Part shown: piece by piece, positions 17,087 through 25,539 of the stretch
How the letters are laid out: each line of letters opens with the position of its first letter
How positions within the stretch are numbered: the stretch's first letter is position 1
Source: Tessaracoccus bendigoensis DSM 12906
GTDB lineage: Bacteria > Actinomycetota > Actinomycetes > Propionibacteriales > Propionibacteriaceae
Direction of reading: 5' to 3'
Length of the DNA: 64,000 bases
Assembly: GCF_900141915.1 (NCBI RefSeq)
Contig: NZ_FQZG01000011.1
Span: 1 to 64,000 of the forward strand
Notes under the pieces: generated by a model
What the model was told of the DNA's origin: nothing
The model's database searches: none
What the model saw: the letters and a program-made list of their open reading frames with translations, nothing else
Program-made: the position numbers and the translations under genes

Positions 17087-18291
17087 AAGCGCCCGAGGAA
17101 CTCGTCGCGGTACGCATGGAAGTCTCCGCTGACCAGCGCCGCCCGGATGTTGTCCACCAGCCGCACGGTGAAGCGTTCGTTGTGGATCGTCGCCAGCGTC
17201 GAGGCCAGCATCTCCTTCGCCTTGAACAGGTGATGAAGGTAGGCGCGGGTGTAGTGCAGGCAGGTGTAGCAGTCGCAGCCATCCTCCAGGGGGATGAAGG
17301 AGCGACGGTGCCTGGCGGTGTTTACGTTGTAGCGGCCGTCAGCGGTGTAGATCGCCGCATTCCTTGCTACCCGTGAGGGATTGACGCAGTCGAATGTGTC
17401 GACCCCCATCTCCACGGCGGCGAAGAAGTCGTCGGGCTCCGAGATGCCGAGCAGGTGCCTCGGCCGGTCTTCAGGCAGTTCATCGACCATCCATCCGACG
17501 ATGGTGCCGAGGTTCTCCTTCTCCAAGGCCCCACCGAGCCCGAACCCGTCGAACCGCTGCCCGTCCACCTCGAGTTCCGCCAGACCGCGTGCGGCACGCC
17601 GACGCAGGTCCTCGTACTGGGCGCCCTGAATCACCCCGAACAACGCCTGGTAGGGCTTGTCCGCCCGCTGCCTGGTCAGTTCGGCGTGCGCGCCAAGGCA
17701 TCGGGCCGCCCATCGGTGCGTCCGTTCCACCGACGACTCCTGGTACCCGCGGGTGTTCATCAGCGTGGTGAGCTCATCGAACGCGAACATGATGTCGGCA
17801 CCGAGTTCGTGCTGGATCCGCATGGACACCTCGGGCGTGAAGCGGTGCCTGTCACCGTCGAGGTGCGACTTGAATGTGACCCCGTCCTCGTCGACGTGGG
17901 CCATCCGGGTCTTGCCTTCGGCGATCACGTCGTCGTTCTGGAGCCCGGCGGTGTCCATCGCGAGGACCTTCTTGAACCCGGCTCCGAGGCTCATCACCTG
18001 GAATCCGCCCGAATCCGTGAACGTCGGCATCGGCCAGTTCATGAACCGCCCCAAACCACCGGCCTCATCGATCAGGTCGGAACCTGGTTGCAGATAGAGG
18101 TGGTAGGCGTTGGCGAGCACGGCCTGCGCGCCCAGGTCACGGACGGCCTCGGGCAGGACGGCTTTGACGCTCGCCTTGGTCCCCACGACGATGAATGCGG
18201 GGGTCTCGATCGACCCGTGGGGGGTGTGGATGACCCCGGCACGTCCCGGGGAAGTCTCCAGTCGATGGGTGACGTCGAAGGAGAAACTCAT
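17074..18291 (-). CDS. tgt: tRNA-guanine(34) transglycosylase
   Basis: This 405-residue TIM-barrel enzyme swaps guanine 34 of GUN-anticodon tRNAs for a queuosine precursor. DSGGFQ at residues 93-98 holds the general base, and the nucleophile Asp is in DTFDCVNPSR near residue 300. The zinc site is CDCYTCLHYTRAYLHH at about 339-354. The specificity loop reads GLGGALEKENLG, where many preQ1 enzymes have GGLAVGE, so the accepted base may differ. The gene overlaps rsmE by 4 nt and is the last of hrcA-dnaJ-rsmE-tgt. Confidence 0.95.
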   Translation of the reverse strand: MSFSFDVTHRLETSPGRAGVIHTPHGSIETPAFIVVGTKASVKAVLPEAVRDLGAQAVLANAYHLYLQPGSDLIDEAGGLGRFMNWPMPTFTDSGGFQVMSLGAGFKKVLAMDTAGLQNDDVIAEGKTRMAHVDEDGVTFKSHLDGDRHRFTPEVSMRIQHELGADIMFAFDELTTLMNTRGYQESSVERTHRWAARCLGAHAELTRQRADKPYQALFGVIQGAQYEDLRRRAARGLAELEVDGQRFDGFGLGGALEKENLGTIVGWMVDELPEDRPRHLLGISEPDDFFAAVEMGVDTFDCVNPSRVARNAAIYTADGRYNVNTARHRRSFIPLEDGCDCYTCLHYTRAYLHHLFKAKEMLASTLATIHNERFTVRLVDNIRAALVSGDFHAYRDEFLGRFYSA

Positions 18292-19019
18292 CCGATCCTC
18301 GCCAGCACATCCAGCTGGCCGAGCGCCACAGCTCCGGCGGTCGAGGTGCGCAGCACGCCGTCGCTGATGCTGACCGCGAGGGCTCCGGCCGTCAGGAAAC
18401 CGCCTAGCTCATCCGGGGCGATCCCGCCCTCGGGCCCGACGATGACCAGCCCTTCGCCCGCCTCGGGGAGTTCGATCTGGGCGATGTGCGCCGTGGCGTC
18501 TTCGTGCAGCACCAAGGCGATCGCGGCACCCCGGATGGCCTCGACCACGTCGCCCGTGGTGGCGAAACCGACCTCGGGCACGTAGAAGCGGCGGGACTGT
18601 TTGGCCGCCTCGCGGCCTGTGACACGCCACTTCTCGAGAGCTTTCTCGCCGCGCTCCCCCTGCCAGCGCACGATGGATCTTGAGGCCTGCCAGGCAAGGA
18701 TGCGGCGCGCCCCGAGCTCGGTAGCGGTCTGGACGGCGATGTCGCTGCGGTCGCCCTTGGCGAGGGCCTGGACGACCCCCCAGGTGAGCCTCCCCGGTGC
18801 GGGGGCGAAAATCTCGACCACCCGCACGCCCAACTCCCGGCGACCGATCGACTCGACCCTGCCATCCAGCGCGGTGCCGCGACCGTCGCAGACGATCACG
18901 GGTTCGCCCACCTGAACCCGCTTGACGGCGACGGCGTGGTGCGCCTCGTCACCGATGATGGTGACGACATCTCCAGGGCCAACCTCGCCGAACTCGGCGA
19001 GGAAGAGCGCACTGGTCAT
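18288..19019 (-). CDS. rsmE: 16S rRNA (uracil-1498-N3)-methyltransferase RsmE
   Basis: The 243-residue SPOUT methyltransferase modifies U1498 of 16S rRNA. An N-terminal PUA-like part has [15 protein letters not shown]. The knotted SAM-binding region has [15 protein letters not shown] and the C-terminal [14 protein letters not shown]. The ATG at 19019 overlaps the dnaJ stop (ATGA), and the stop overlaps the tgt start in the same way. The longer open frame upstream is dnaJ read out of frame. Confidence 0.95.
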   Translation of the reverse strand: MTSALFLAEFGEVGPGDVVTIIGDEAHHAVAVKRVQVGEPVIVCDGRGTALDGRVESIGRRELGVRVVEIFAPAPGRLTWGVVQALAKGDRSDIAVQTATELGARRILAWQASRSIVRWQGERGEKALEKWRVTGREAAKQSRRFYVPEVGFATTGDVVEAIRGAAIALVLHEDATAHIAQIELPEAGEGLVIVGPEGGIAPDELGGFLTAGALAVSISDGVLRTSTAGAVALGQLDVLARIG

Positions 19020-20185
19020 GAGAACCACTCGGAGAGTTTGCCTCTCACTCCCTTGTGTCCCTTGGCGGCGACCGCTGCCGGGCGGGATTCGTCGCGGGCC
19101 TCCGCCAACTGCCGCAGCAGGTCCCGTTGCTTGTCGTCCAGCTTCGTCGGGGTCTGTACCAGCAGCGTGACGCCGAGGTCGCCGCGGCCGCCGCCGCGCA
19201 ACTTCGGTACCCCTCGGCCCTTGAGTGAGACCCGGGTTCCGGACTGCGTGCCGGCCGGAACCTCGACGGCGACCTGGCGGTCCTCGACCGCTGAGTCGGC
19301 CCATTCAGCCTCGAGGGTGGCGACGTCGACCGTGGTGCCGAGGGCGGCCGCGGTCATCGGGAGCTTGACGACCATCTCGAGGTTGTCGCCGTCGCGGCGG
19401 AACGTCTCGTGGTCCTCCACCTTCAGTTCGACGTAGAGGTCGCCGGCCGGCCCGCCGCCGGGGCCGACCTCGCCCTGCGACTCAAGATGGATGCGGATTC
19501 CCGTGGAGACGCCCGCGGGCACCTTTACCTGCAGCGTGCGGGTGGTTCGCACCCTGCCCTCGCCGGAGCACTCCCCGCACGGGTTCGGGATGATCGTGCC
19601 GTAGCCGCGGCAGGTGGGGCATGCCTGCGTGGTGCGCACGTCACCGAAGAAGCTGCGCTGGATCTGCGACACCTCGCCCGAACCGTTGCAGGTGCCGCAG
19701 TTGACGGGCTCCGAGCCGGGCTCGCCGCCGTTGCCGGAGCACTTCGGGCAAACGACCGCCGTCTGCACCTTGATCGGCTTGGTAGCGCCGAACACGGCCT
19801 CGAACAACTCGAGCCGCATGCCGACCAGGGCGTCCTGGCCCTGACGTACGCGGGAGCGTGGGCCACGGCTGGAGGACGCCCCGAACATGGCATCTACCAG
19901 GTTCGTGAAATCGAAACCGCCGGGGAACCCCCCGCCGAAGCCGGAGAAGCCGGCACCGCCCATGCCGGACATGGGGTCGCCGCCCCGGTCGAAGACCGCA
20001 CGTTTGTTGGCGTCGCTCAGCACCTCGTAGGCCTCGCTGAGTTCCTTGAACTTCTCGGCCGCTTCGGCATCGTCCGGCGCCACGTCCGGGTGTACCTTCA
20101 TGGCGCGTCGGCGGTAGGCCTTCTTGATCGCCTCGGGGGTGGCGTCGCGTTCCACGCCGAGGATGTCGTAGTAGTCCTTGCTCAT
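19016..20185 (-). CDS. dnaJ: Chaperone DnaJ
   Basis: The 389-residue Hsp40 stimulates DnaK. It has a J domain with HPD in [11 protein letters not shown] (about residues 31-41), then a Gly/Phe-rich stretch. Four zinc motifs follow: [24 protein letters not shown] and CGECSGEG. Two beta-barrel substrate-binding domains complete it. It lies 14 nt after hrcA and is therefore under the CIRCE/HrcA promoter. Genes named dnaJ2 in actinobacteria have this location next to hrcA. Confidence 0.97.
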   Translation of the reverse strand: MSKDYYDILGVERDATPEAIKKAYRRRAMKVHPDVAPDDAEAAEKFKELSEAYEVLSDANKRAVFDRGGDPMSGMGGAGFSGFGGGFPGGFDFTNLVDAMFGASSSRGPRSRVRQGQDALVGMRLELFEAVFGATKPIKVQTAVVCPKCSGNGGEPGSEPVNCGTCNGSGEVSQIQRSFFGDVRTTQACPTCRGYGTIIPNPCGECSGEGRVRTTRTLQVKVPAGVSTGIRIHLESQGEVGPGGGPAGDLYVELKVEDHETFRRDGDNLEMVVKLPMTAAALGTTVDVATLEAEWADSAVEDRQVAVEVPAGTQSGTRVSLKGRGVPKLRGGGRGDLGVTLLVQTPTKLDDKQRDLLRQLAEARDESRPAAVAAKGHKGVRGKLSEWFS

Positions 20186-20199
20186 AATCTCTTCGGTCT

Positions 20200-21201
20200 T
20201 CAGCCTTCGTTGAGGAATCTGCTCACGTAACGCGCCACGGCACGCACCGCGGCGATGGTGGATGGATAGTCCATCCTGGTCGGGCCGACGACTCCGAGGC
20301 TGGCCTGCAGATCGGAGCCGTAGCCGGCGGCGACCAGGCTGGTCGCGTGGAATCCGAGGGTGGTGTTCTCCTGCCCGATCCGGACCGTCACGTCGTCGCC
20401 CGCGGCCTCACCCAGCAGCCGCATCAGGACGACCTGCTCCTCCAATGCCTCGAGCAGCGGGCGGAGGTTGGTTTCGAACTCGGCGCCCGCGAGGTTCGGC
20501 ACCCCCGCGACCAGGACGTGTGCGGCGGGTTTGGCCGCGATGGTCTCAAGCACAGAGGCGATGATCGGAGCGATGATCGCCCGATCCATCGGGGCCATCG
20601 AATCGAGGAACCCGGAAAGCGCGGTGGCAGCGTCGGCGGTGGAACGGCCGACCACGGCCGCCGCGACCTGCTGGCGGAGGGTGGTCAGTGACTGCTCGGC
20701 CAGAACCGGTCCCTCGACCATCGTCTGGTCGACCCGCCCAGACGACGACACGACTATCACGAGCATCCGGTCGAGGGTCAGCGGCACGAGGTCGACGTGA
20801 CGGACCTCGTCACGCTGCGCCACCGGGTACTGCACGATCGCGACCTGACGGGTCAGCTGAGCCAGCAGGCGCACCGTGCGTCCGACCAGGTCGTCGATGT
20901 CGGCGGTGCCGTTCATGAAGCTCGTGATCGCGACGCGTTCGGCCTGGGACAGCGGCTTGATCTGTGCCAGCCGGTCGACGAAGAGCCGGTAGCCCTTGTC
21001 TGTGGGGATCCGGCCGGCGCTGGTGTGGGGCTGCGTGATGTAGCCCTCCTCCTCCAGAGCGGCCATGTCGTTGCGGACGGTCGCGGCCGAAACCTTCAGC
21101 TGGTGCCGCTCCACCAGAGCCTTCGAGCCGACGGGCTCCCGGCTGGCGACATAGTCGGTGACGATGGCCTTCAGAACGTCAAGTTTGCGGTCGTCGAGCA
21201 T
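20200..21201 (-). CDS. hrcA: Heat-inducible transcriptional repressor HrcA
   Basis: The 333-residue repressor has an N-terminal winged helix ([36 protein letters not shown] region) and a GAF-like middle. It ends with the usual [21 protein letters not shown]. HrcA binds CIRCE, and a CIRCE lies 25 bp upstream of its own start, so it is autoregulated. A strong AGGAGG sits about 5 nt before the ATG. The gene leads the operon hrcA-dnaJ-rsmE-tgt and is divergent from an MBL-fold gene. Confidence 0.97.
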   Translation of the reverse strand: MLDDRKLDVLKAIVTDYVASREPVGSKALVERHQLKVSAATVRNDMAALEEEGYITQPHTSAGRIPTDKGYRLFVDRLAQIKPLSQAERVAITSFMNGTADIDDLVGRTVRLLAQLTRQVAIVQYPVAQRDEVRHVDLVPLTLDRMLVIVVSSSGRVDQTMVEGPVLAEQSLTTLRQQVAAAVVGRSTADAATALSGFLDSMAPMDRAIIAPIIASVLETIAAKPAAHVLVAGVPNLAGAEFETNLRPLLEALEEQVVLMRLLGEAAGDDVTVRIGQENTTLGFHATSLVAAGYGSDLQASLGVVGPTRMDYPSTIAAVRAVARYVSRFLNEG

Positions 21202-21225
21202 GGCACCTCCTGTCGCGCTCGGCTG

Positions 21226-21252
21226 CTGGCACTCTCAAATGTCGAGTGCCAG
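21226..21252. promoter_or_regulatory. CIRCE operator (HrcA binding site)
   Basis: The site is CTGGCACTC-N9-GAGTGCCAG, a perfect 9-bp inverted repeat that matches the CIRCE core GCACTC-N9-GAGTGC. On the minus strand a TACACT -10 (21251-21256) abuts it, so the operator lies at the hrcA transcription start. It also lies 11 bp upstream of the -10 of the divergent MBL-fold gene and could affect that promoter. Confidence 0.93.
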
Positions 21253-21263
21253 TGTAGTCCCTC

Positions 21264-21269
21264 TACGAT
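21264..21269 (+). promoter_or_regulatory. -10 box for leaderless MBL-fold gene
   Basis: TACGAT ends 7 nt before the ATG at 21277, and there is no ribosome site. The -35 region of this promoter falls inside or beside the CIRCE element. Confidence 0.55.
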
Positions 21270-21276
21270 GGAACGC

Positions 21277-22047
21277 ATGACCCCTGTCTGGACCCCTGTC
21301 ACCGATCGCGTCTTCGTAACCAGAGTCGAACCCCATGGGGTAAACGTCGGGTTGGTCGTCGGGGCCGACTCGGCCCTGCTGGTCGACTCTGGCAACACCC
21401 CCGAACAGGGTCGTGAGCTGATCGAGTCGGCCGCCGAACTGGCGGGCGTGCCAGTTTCGCACGTCGTGGTCACGCATGACCACGACGATCACAGCGGAGG
21501 GGTCGCCGGGATGGGTCAGGTGACGAGCATCGCGCACGAGAACCTCGAGGCGTTCGCCCCAACGCGTCAATTCTCGATGGCCGTGGCTGTGGACCTTGGA
21601 GGCCAGCGGGTGGAGATGATCCACTTCGGTGAGGCACACACCCGAAGCGACGTGCTCGTCTTCGTCCCTGGCGAAAGTGTCATCTTTGCCGGCGACCTGC
21701 TCGAGGAGGGTGGCGACCCTCAGGTCGACGACACGACTTCGTTGAGCAACTGGCCAACCGTCCTCGACGGTGCCCTTGGAGCCAGCACCGGCGCGACCCG
21801 CTTCGTGCCCGGGCACGGCAAGGTCGTCGACCGCGACTTCGCGTTCGTGCAGCGAGCAGAGATCGCGATGATCTACAGCCAGACCGAGATGCTGATCCAG
21901 CAGGGGGTGAAGGTCGGGGACGCCGCCGCGGCGACCCAGTGGCCGTTCAGCGCTGAGATGCTCGCAGTGGCGCTACCGAAGGCCTACGCGGAACTTGCAG
22001 CGAAGGGTGTCGAACCTCGCACCCAACTGCCAATCCTCAACATCTGA
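21277..22047 (+). CDS. MBL-fold metallo-hydrolase
   Basis: This metallo-beta-lactamase-fold protein of about 256 residues has the metal motif VVTHDHDDHSGG (HxHxDH type) near residue 65. Further ligands are in IHFGEAHTRSD and FVPGHGKVVD. The substrate is unknown; thioesterase- or glyoxalase-like hydrolysis is possible. The frame is open far upstream but would cross CIRCE and hrcA. The ATG at 21277 behind a -10 box is chosen, and an ATG one codon earlier in another frame was excluded. It may share HrcA control. Confidence 0.85.
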   Translation: MTPVWTPVTDRVFVTRVEPHGVNVGLVVGADSALLVDSGNTPEQGRELIESAAELAGVPVSHVVVTHDHDDHSGGVAGMGQVTSIAHENLEAFAPTRQFSMAVAVDLGGQRVEMIHFGEAHTRSDVLVFVPGESVIFAGDLLEEGGDPQVDDTTSLSNWPTVLDGALGASTGATRFVPGHGKVVDRDFAFVQRAEIAMIYSQTEMLIQQGVKVGDAAAATQWPFSAEMLAVALPKAYAELAAKGVEPRTQLPILNI

Positions 22048-22081
22048 GCCTCCGGGTCGCCACAATCGACCACCCGATCTG

Positions 22082-23329
22082 TCAGGAGAGGCGCAGCAGG
22101 ACCGCGTCATGTGGTTCGAGGTCGACACTGAGCCATCCGGACCGCACGGGAATCCGGGCACCCGACCACAGGTCAATGGCATGGTCGGTGTCTGCGACCC
22201 CGAGGTCGAAGCGGTGCATCGATCTGGTCGTCGGTTCGTCACCGAGCCAGAACACGGCGCGAACCTGGTCGCCGTCGAGGGTTGCCGCCCAGATGATCAG
22301 GTCGCCGTCGCGGATGATCTCGCGGTTGTGGTCGGAGCGCTGGTTCACGGCGAGCACCGCGTCGTTGGTGAGTAGGTCCACCGTCTCCTGAGCCGAGTAC
22401 GGCGGGTGCCCGCCGAACATCATGGGAGAGCGTGCGATCGACCACAGCGTGACCATGGTGCGCTGTTCGGCAGGGGTCAGGTTCGAGTCCCGCTCGGTGC
22501 CCACATGGGCCCGGAGCCCGATTCGGCCAAGGGGCAGCATGTCGAGGTCGGCAAACCCCGCATCGCCTTGGAACGGGGCCCAGCGGGCGGCCCGCTGGAA
22601 CTGTTCCAGCACGGCCGACCAGTCGTCCCAAAGGTCGTCCGAGACGCGCCACATCGCCGAGTGCGTACGCAGGAAGTCGAGCTGTTCGAGGGACAGTTCC
22701 CTGCCCGGGGACAACGAGAGCGAGATGTCTCGCCCGGTGCGCCCGATGGCCTCCGAGATGAGCTTTATCTCGGCGCGTTGCACCGGCGGGTAGAGGACGT
22801 CGTCCAGCTTGATGAAGTCGACCCCCCAGTCGGCGAGCATGGCGATCAGGGAGTCGTACCACTGCGCGGCGCCCGGATGGGAGGCATCCACCCCGTCGTT
22901 GTCGGGATTCCAGGGGCACCGGTTTTCCTGATCGGCGATCTCGCGTGCCGTGTACGGAGCGCCCGCGATCGGCAGGTCGGCGGCGACCGCACGGCGCGGA
23001 ATGCCCCTCATGAGGTGGACTCCGAACTTGAGCCCAAGGGAATGGATCCGGTTGGCGAGAGACGTGAATCCCCTACCGTCCGTTGCGCTGGGGAAACGGT
23101 TGATCGCGGGCTGCGGCCGACCGTTGGCATCGAGCATCGCCGACGACCGCACCCGGTAGTCGTTGAAGCCCGGGTCCGGCTCATACCATTGGATGTCGAC
23201 GACCACATGGTCCCAGCCATGGGGCAGCAGGTGCGCAGCCATGAACTCGGCGTTGCTCAGCACCTCTGCCTCTGTGACCGACCCGCCGAAGCAGTCCCAC
23301 GAGTTCCAGCCAAGCGGTGGTCTGGTCAT
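22082..23329 (-). CDS. Glycoside hydrolase family 27 enzyme (alpha-galactosidase or beta-L-arabinopyranosidase)
   Basis: The 415-residue protein has a GH27 barrel. PPLGWNSWDCFG opens it, the nucleophile is probably Asp176 in VDFIKLDD, and the acid/base lies in WRVSDDLWDDW. There is no signal peptide, so it is cytoplasmic. The early substrate-binding block reads VVDIQWYEP rather than the Asp-Asp-Trp block of typical alpha-galactosidases. With arabinan genes nearby, a beta-L-arabinopyranosidase is a fair alternative. It is divergent from a LacI gene that may control it. The 201-bp gap between them holds a possible TATAGC -10 and no gene. Confidence 0.85.
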   Translation of the reverse strand: MTRPPLGWNSWDCFGGSVTEAEVLSNAEFMAAHLLPHGWDHVVVDIQWYEPDPGFNDYRVRSSAMLDANGRPQPAINRFPSATDGRGFTSLANRIHSLGLKFGVHLMRGIPRRAVAADLPIAGAPYTAREIADQENRCPWNPDNDGVDASHPGAAQWYDSLIAMLADWGVDFIKLDDVLYPPVQRAEIKLISEAIGRTGRDISLSLSPGRELSLEQLDFLRTHSAMWRVSDDLWDDWSAVLEQFQRAARWAPFQGDAGFADLDMLPLGRIGLRAHVGTERDSNLTPAEQRTMVTLWSIARSPMMFGGHPPYSAQETVDLLTNDAVLAVNQRSDHNREIIRDGDLIIWAATLDGDQVRAVFWLGDEPTTRSMHRFDLGVADTDHAIDLWSGARIPVRSGWLSVDLEPHDAVLLRLS

Positions 23330-23530
23330 CTCACACCTCCACGATCAGCGGCCTGATGCATATCGCGCCTCGGCTTCTCTTGCCCGCGTTCCGGGATGGG
23401 ACACGGGCCACCCCCGGCCACCCTATCGGGGCCCTTCGGCACCTCCTGGGTATAGCCTGACCACCGACGAGTTGGAACCCGGTGAAGATGAACCGTCTGG
23501 TGCATCGCAAGTCGATCTGGAGGAGTGCCT

Positions 23531-24559
23531 GTGGCAACGACGATGCAGGATGTGGCGCGCCTGGCCGGGGTGTCCATCAAGACCGTTTCGAACGTCGTGA
23601 ACGACTATCCGCACATCAGCGCCGGGACCAGGGCAAAGGTCGAGAAGGCCATCGCGCAACTCGGCTATGAGCCGAACCTGACGGCCCGTAACCTCCGTCG
23701 CGGTCGCACCGGACTCATCGGGCTGGCGCTGCCGGAACTGAAGTTGCCCTATTTCGCCGAACTCGCCGACTCGGTGATCGTCGCCGCGGAGAAGCGGGGC
23801 CTGCGGGTGCTGATCGAGCAGACGAACTCGCAGCGGGAACGCGAGATCGATGTGCTGCACGGCTCGGTTCGTCACCTTCTGGACGGCCTGATCTTCTCGC
23901 CCTTGGCGCTCGGTCAGGATGATGTGCGCCAACTGCGGGTCGAGTACCCGCTGGTGGTCCTGGGAGAGCGGGTCTTCGACCATGGCAACGACCACGTGAC
24001 CATGAGCAACGTCGAGGCGGCCCGCGCCGCCACCACGCATCTGATCGACCGGGGGCGTACTCGGATTGCTCTTGTCGGGAGCCATGCGGGCGAGGTGGTC
24101 GGATCTGCCGCACTGCGGCAACGCGGCTACATGGAGGCCCTCATCCGGGCCGGTCTGCCTGTCGATCAGGCACTGATCCGGGAAACCGGGCTCTGGCACC
24201 GTGCCACCGGCGCCGCCGCCATGCATGACCTGCTCGCATCAGGGACCCCGTTCGACGCCGTGTTCGCCCTCAACGACGCGCTCGCGATCGGCTGCCTGCA
24301 TGAGCTGCACGAGGCTGGCCGGTCGATCCCAGGGGACGTCGCGCTGATCGGCTTCGACGACATCGAGGATGCGGCATACACCTCGCCGACCCTGTCCACG
24401 ATCTCCCCTGGACGAGAGCAGATCGCTGAGCGCGCCGTCGACCTGCTAGCCAAGCGGATCGAGGCCCGGGCCGATGGCTCCGACGACCCCGACCGGTTTG
24501 TCAGGGTCGACGCGGAGTTCGAGTTGATCGTCCGGGAGTCCACCGGTTTGCCTGCTTGA
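23531..24559 (+). CDS. LacI family transcriptional regulator
   Basis: This regulator of about 342 residues has an N-terminal helix-turn-helix and hinge: TMQDVARLAGVSIKTVSNVVND followed by LGYEPNLTARNLRRGRTG. A periplasmic-binding-protein-like sugar sensor with IALVGSH, VFALNDALAIG and DVALIGFDD follows. GTG at 23531 is chosen because AGGAG lies 5 nt before it; a GTG two codons earlier overlaps that site. It is placed between GH27 and the arabinan genes, so it probably senses a galactose- or arabinose-containing sugar. The effector is inferred. Confidence 0.92.
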   Translation: MATTMQDVARLAGVSIKTVSNVVNDYPHISAGTRAKVEKAIAQLGYEPNLTARNLRRGRTGLIGLALPELKLPYFAELADSVIVAAEKRGLRVLIEQTNSQREREIDVLHGSVRHLLDGLIFSPLALGQDDVRQLRVEYPLVVLGERVFDHGNDHVTMSNVEAARAATTHLIDRGRTRIALVGSHAGEVVGSAALRQRGYMEALIRAGLPVDQALIRETGLWHRATGAAAMHDLLASGTPFDAVFALNDALAIGCLHELHEAGRSIPGDVALIGFDDIEDAAYTSPTLSTISPGREQIAERAVDLLAKRIEARADGSDDPDRFVRVDAEFELIVRESTGLPA

Positions 24560-24673
24560 TCCATCGACGTCCCGCGTCGGTTTCCCGAGGTGTTCGGCGT
24601 TATGGAGAACGAGGCCCGGCCTGCGTGGATAGTTGACTCTTCAAATGACATCGCAACCAAGTGGATGGCTTGT

Positions 24674-24800
24674 CACCAGCGATGTGGCGTCGACACCAGG
24701 GAAAAGGCCTCGACACCAGGGAAATGGCGTCGACGCCAACGGAATAGCTCGTCACCAGGCGTATACCGCTGGTATCGAGCAACACCGCTGGTGTCCGCGA
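24674..24800. repeat. Array A: 20-bp periodic repeats that invert around a GTATAC palindrome
   Basis: In the 320-bp gap between convergent LacI and DUF624 genes, CACCAG-type units start at 24674, 24694, 24714, 24734 (variant CGCCA) and 24753. CTGGT units in the opposite orientation start at 24769 and 24788. The switch point is the 20-bp near-palindrome ACCAGGCGTATACCGCTGGT (24754-24773). The unit consensus read towards CTGGT is CTGGTGTCG followed by about 11 looser bases. A second array with the same plan lies at 48213-48373. I see nothing else in this gap. Confidence 0.85.
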
Positions 24801-24879
24801 GGATCATCAGCCCCCGCGCTCCCAAGGGACGAACGACCAGTGAGCCCCACCACCGCCTCGCCGAAGAACGACTGCCCAC

Positions 24880-25539
24880 CTACTTATGGTGGTGTTCAGT
24901 TATGCGAGGGCCAAGGGTCTCCAGGTCTCGGACCGCTAGCCAGGTGGCGGTGAGCATCACGAGGCCCGGGCCGAAGGTGATACCGATCGCAGGCTGGGCG
25001 AGCAGGAGCAGTAGGACGGCCACGCAGACGGGAAACAGGATCAGGGTCGAACCCACCTTCACCGCGGGAAGCACGATGGCGGCGCGCCAAGGGACCTCGA
25101 CCGGCAGTGCGTTTCGCGGGGGGTCCATCAGCACGACCCGCAGCGCGAGGGCACGGACGAAGTAGCCTCCGAAGAGCAGGAGCGGTACCGACACGACCCA
25201 GCCGCCGGGCAACACGCCGAGGAATGCGAGGATGATCTCAGTGGACAGGACCAGCGCGACCAGGCCCCAAGGGGCCAATCGACGCTGTGAGCTCCAAAAG
25301 GATGATCGCCAGGCGGTGACCGCGTCGCGCCAGGGAGTCCCGTCGCCTTCCGGGGTCAGTTGTGCCCTCGACATGGCCACGGCCGCGCGGCACGCGGGGG
25401 CGAAACCGAGGACCACTCCCCCCGCCAACAGGCCGAGCAGGAACGCCAAGCCGATCTCTACCGGTGCGGTCAGCCAACCGAGCCACCGCATGACGGTGAC
25501 GGCCCAACCGCCCCCCTCCGACTTGGCGGCCGTGCTCAT
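24880..25539 (-). CDS. DUF624 (YesL-like) membrane protein
   Basis: The 219-residue membrane protein has about five hydrophobic segments (starting near residues 20-45). The DUF624 pattern is FAPACRAAVAMSRAQL...WRDAVTAWRSSFWSSQRR. YesL-type proteins are found beside carbohydrate ABC transporters and glycosidases, but their role is not settled. The ATG at 25539 overlaps the GH43 stop (ATGA), so it is translationally coupled and is the last gene of the arabinan transport operon. The longer open frame upstream is GH43 out of frame. Confidence 0.8.
   Translation of the reverse strand: MSTAAKSEGGGWAVTVMRWLGWLTAPVEIGLAFLLGLLAGGVVLGFAPACRAAVAMSRAQLTPEGDGTPWRDAVTAWRSSFWSSQRRLAPWGLVALVLSTEIILAFLGVLPGGWVVSVPLLLFGGYFVRALALRVVLMDPPRNALPVEVPWRAAIVLPAVKVGSTLILFPVCVAVLLLLLAQPAIGITFGPGLVMLTATWLAVRDLETLGPRITEHHHK

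Noticed and set aside
24674-24800. CRISPR array
   Set aside because: Units are 19-20 bp, degenerate, change orientation and lack unique ~30-bp spacers. No cas genes are nearby. The same holds for 48213-48373.
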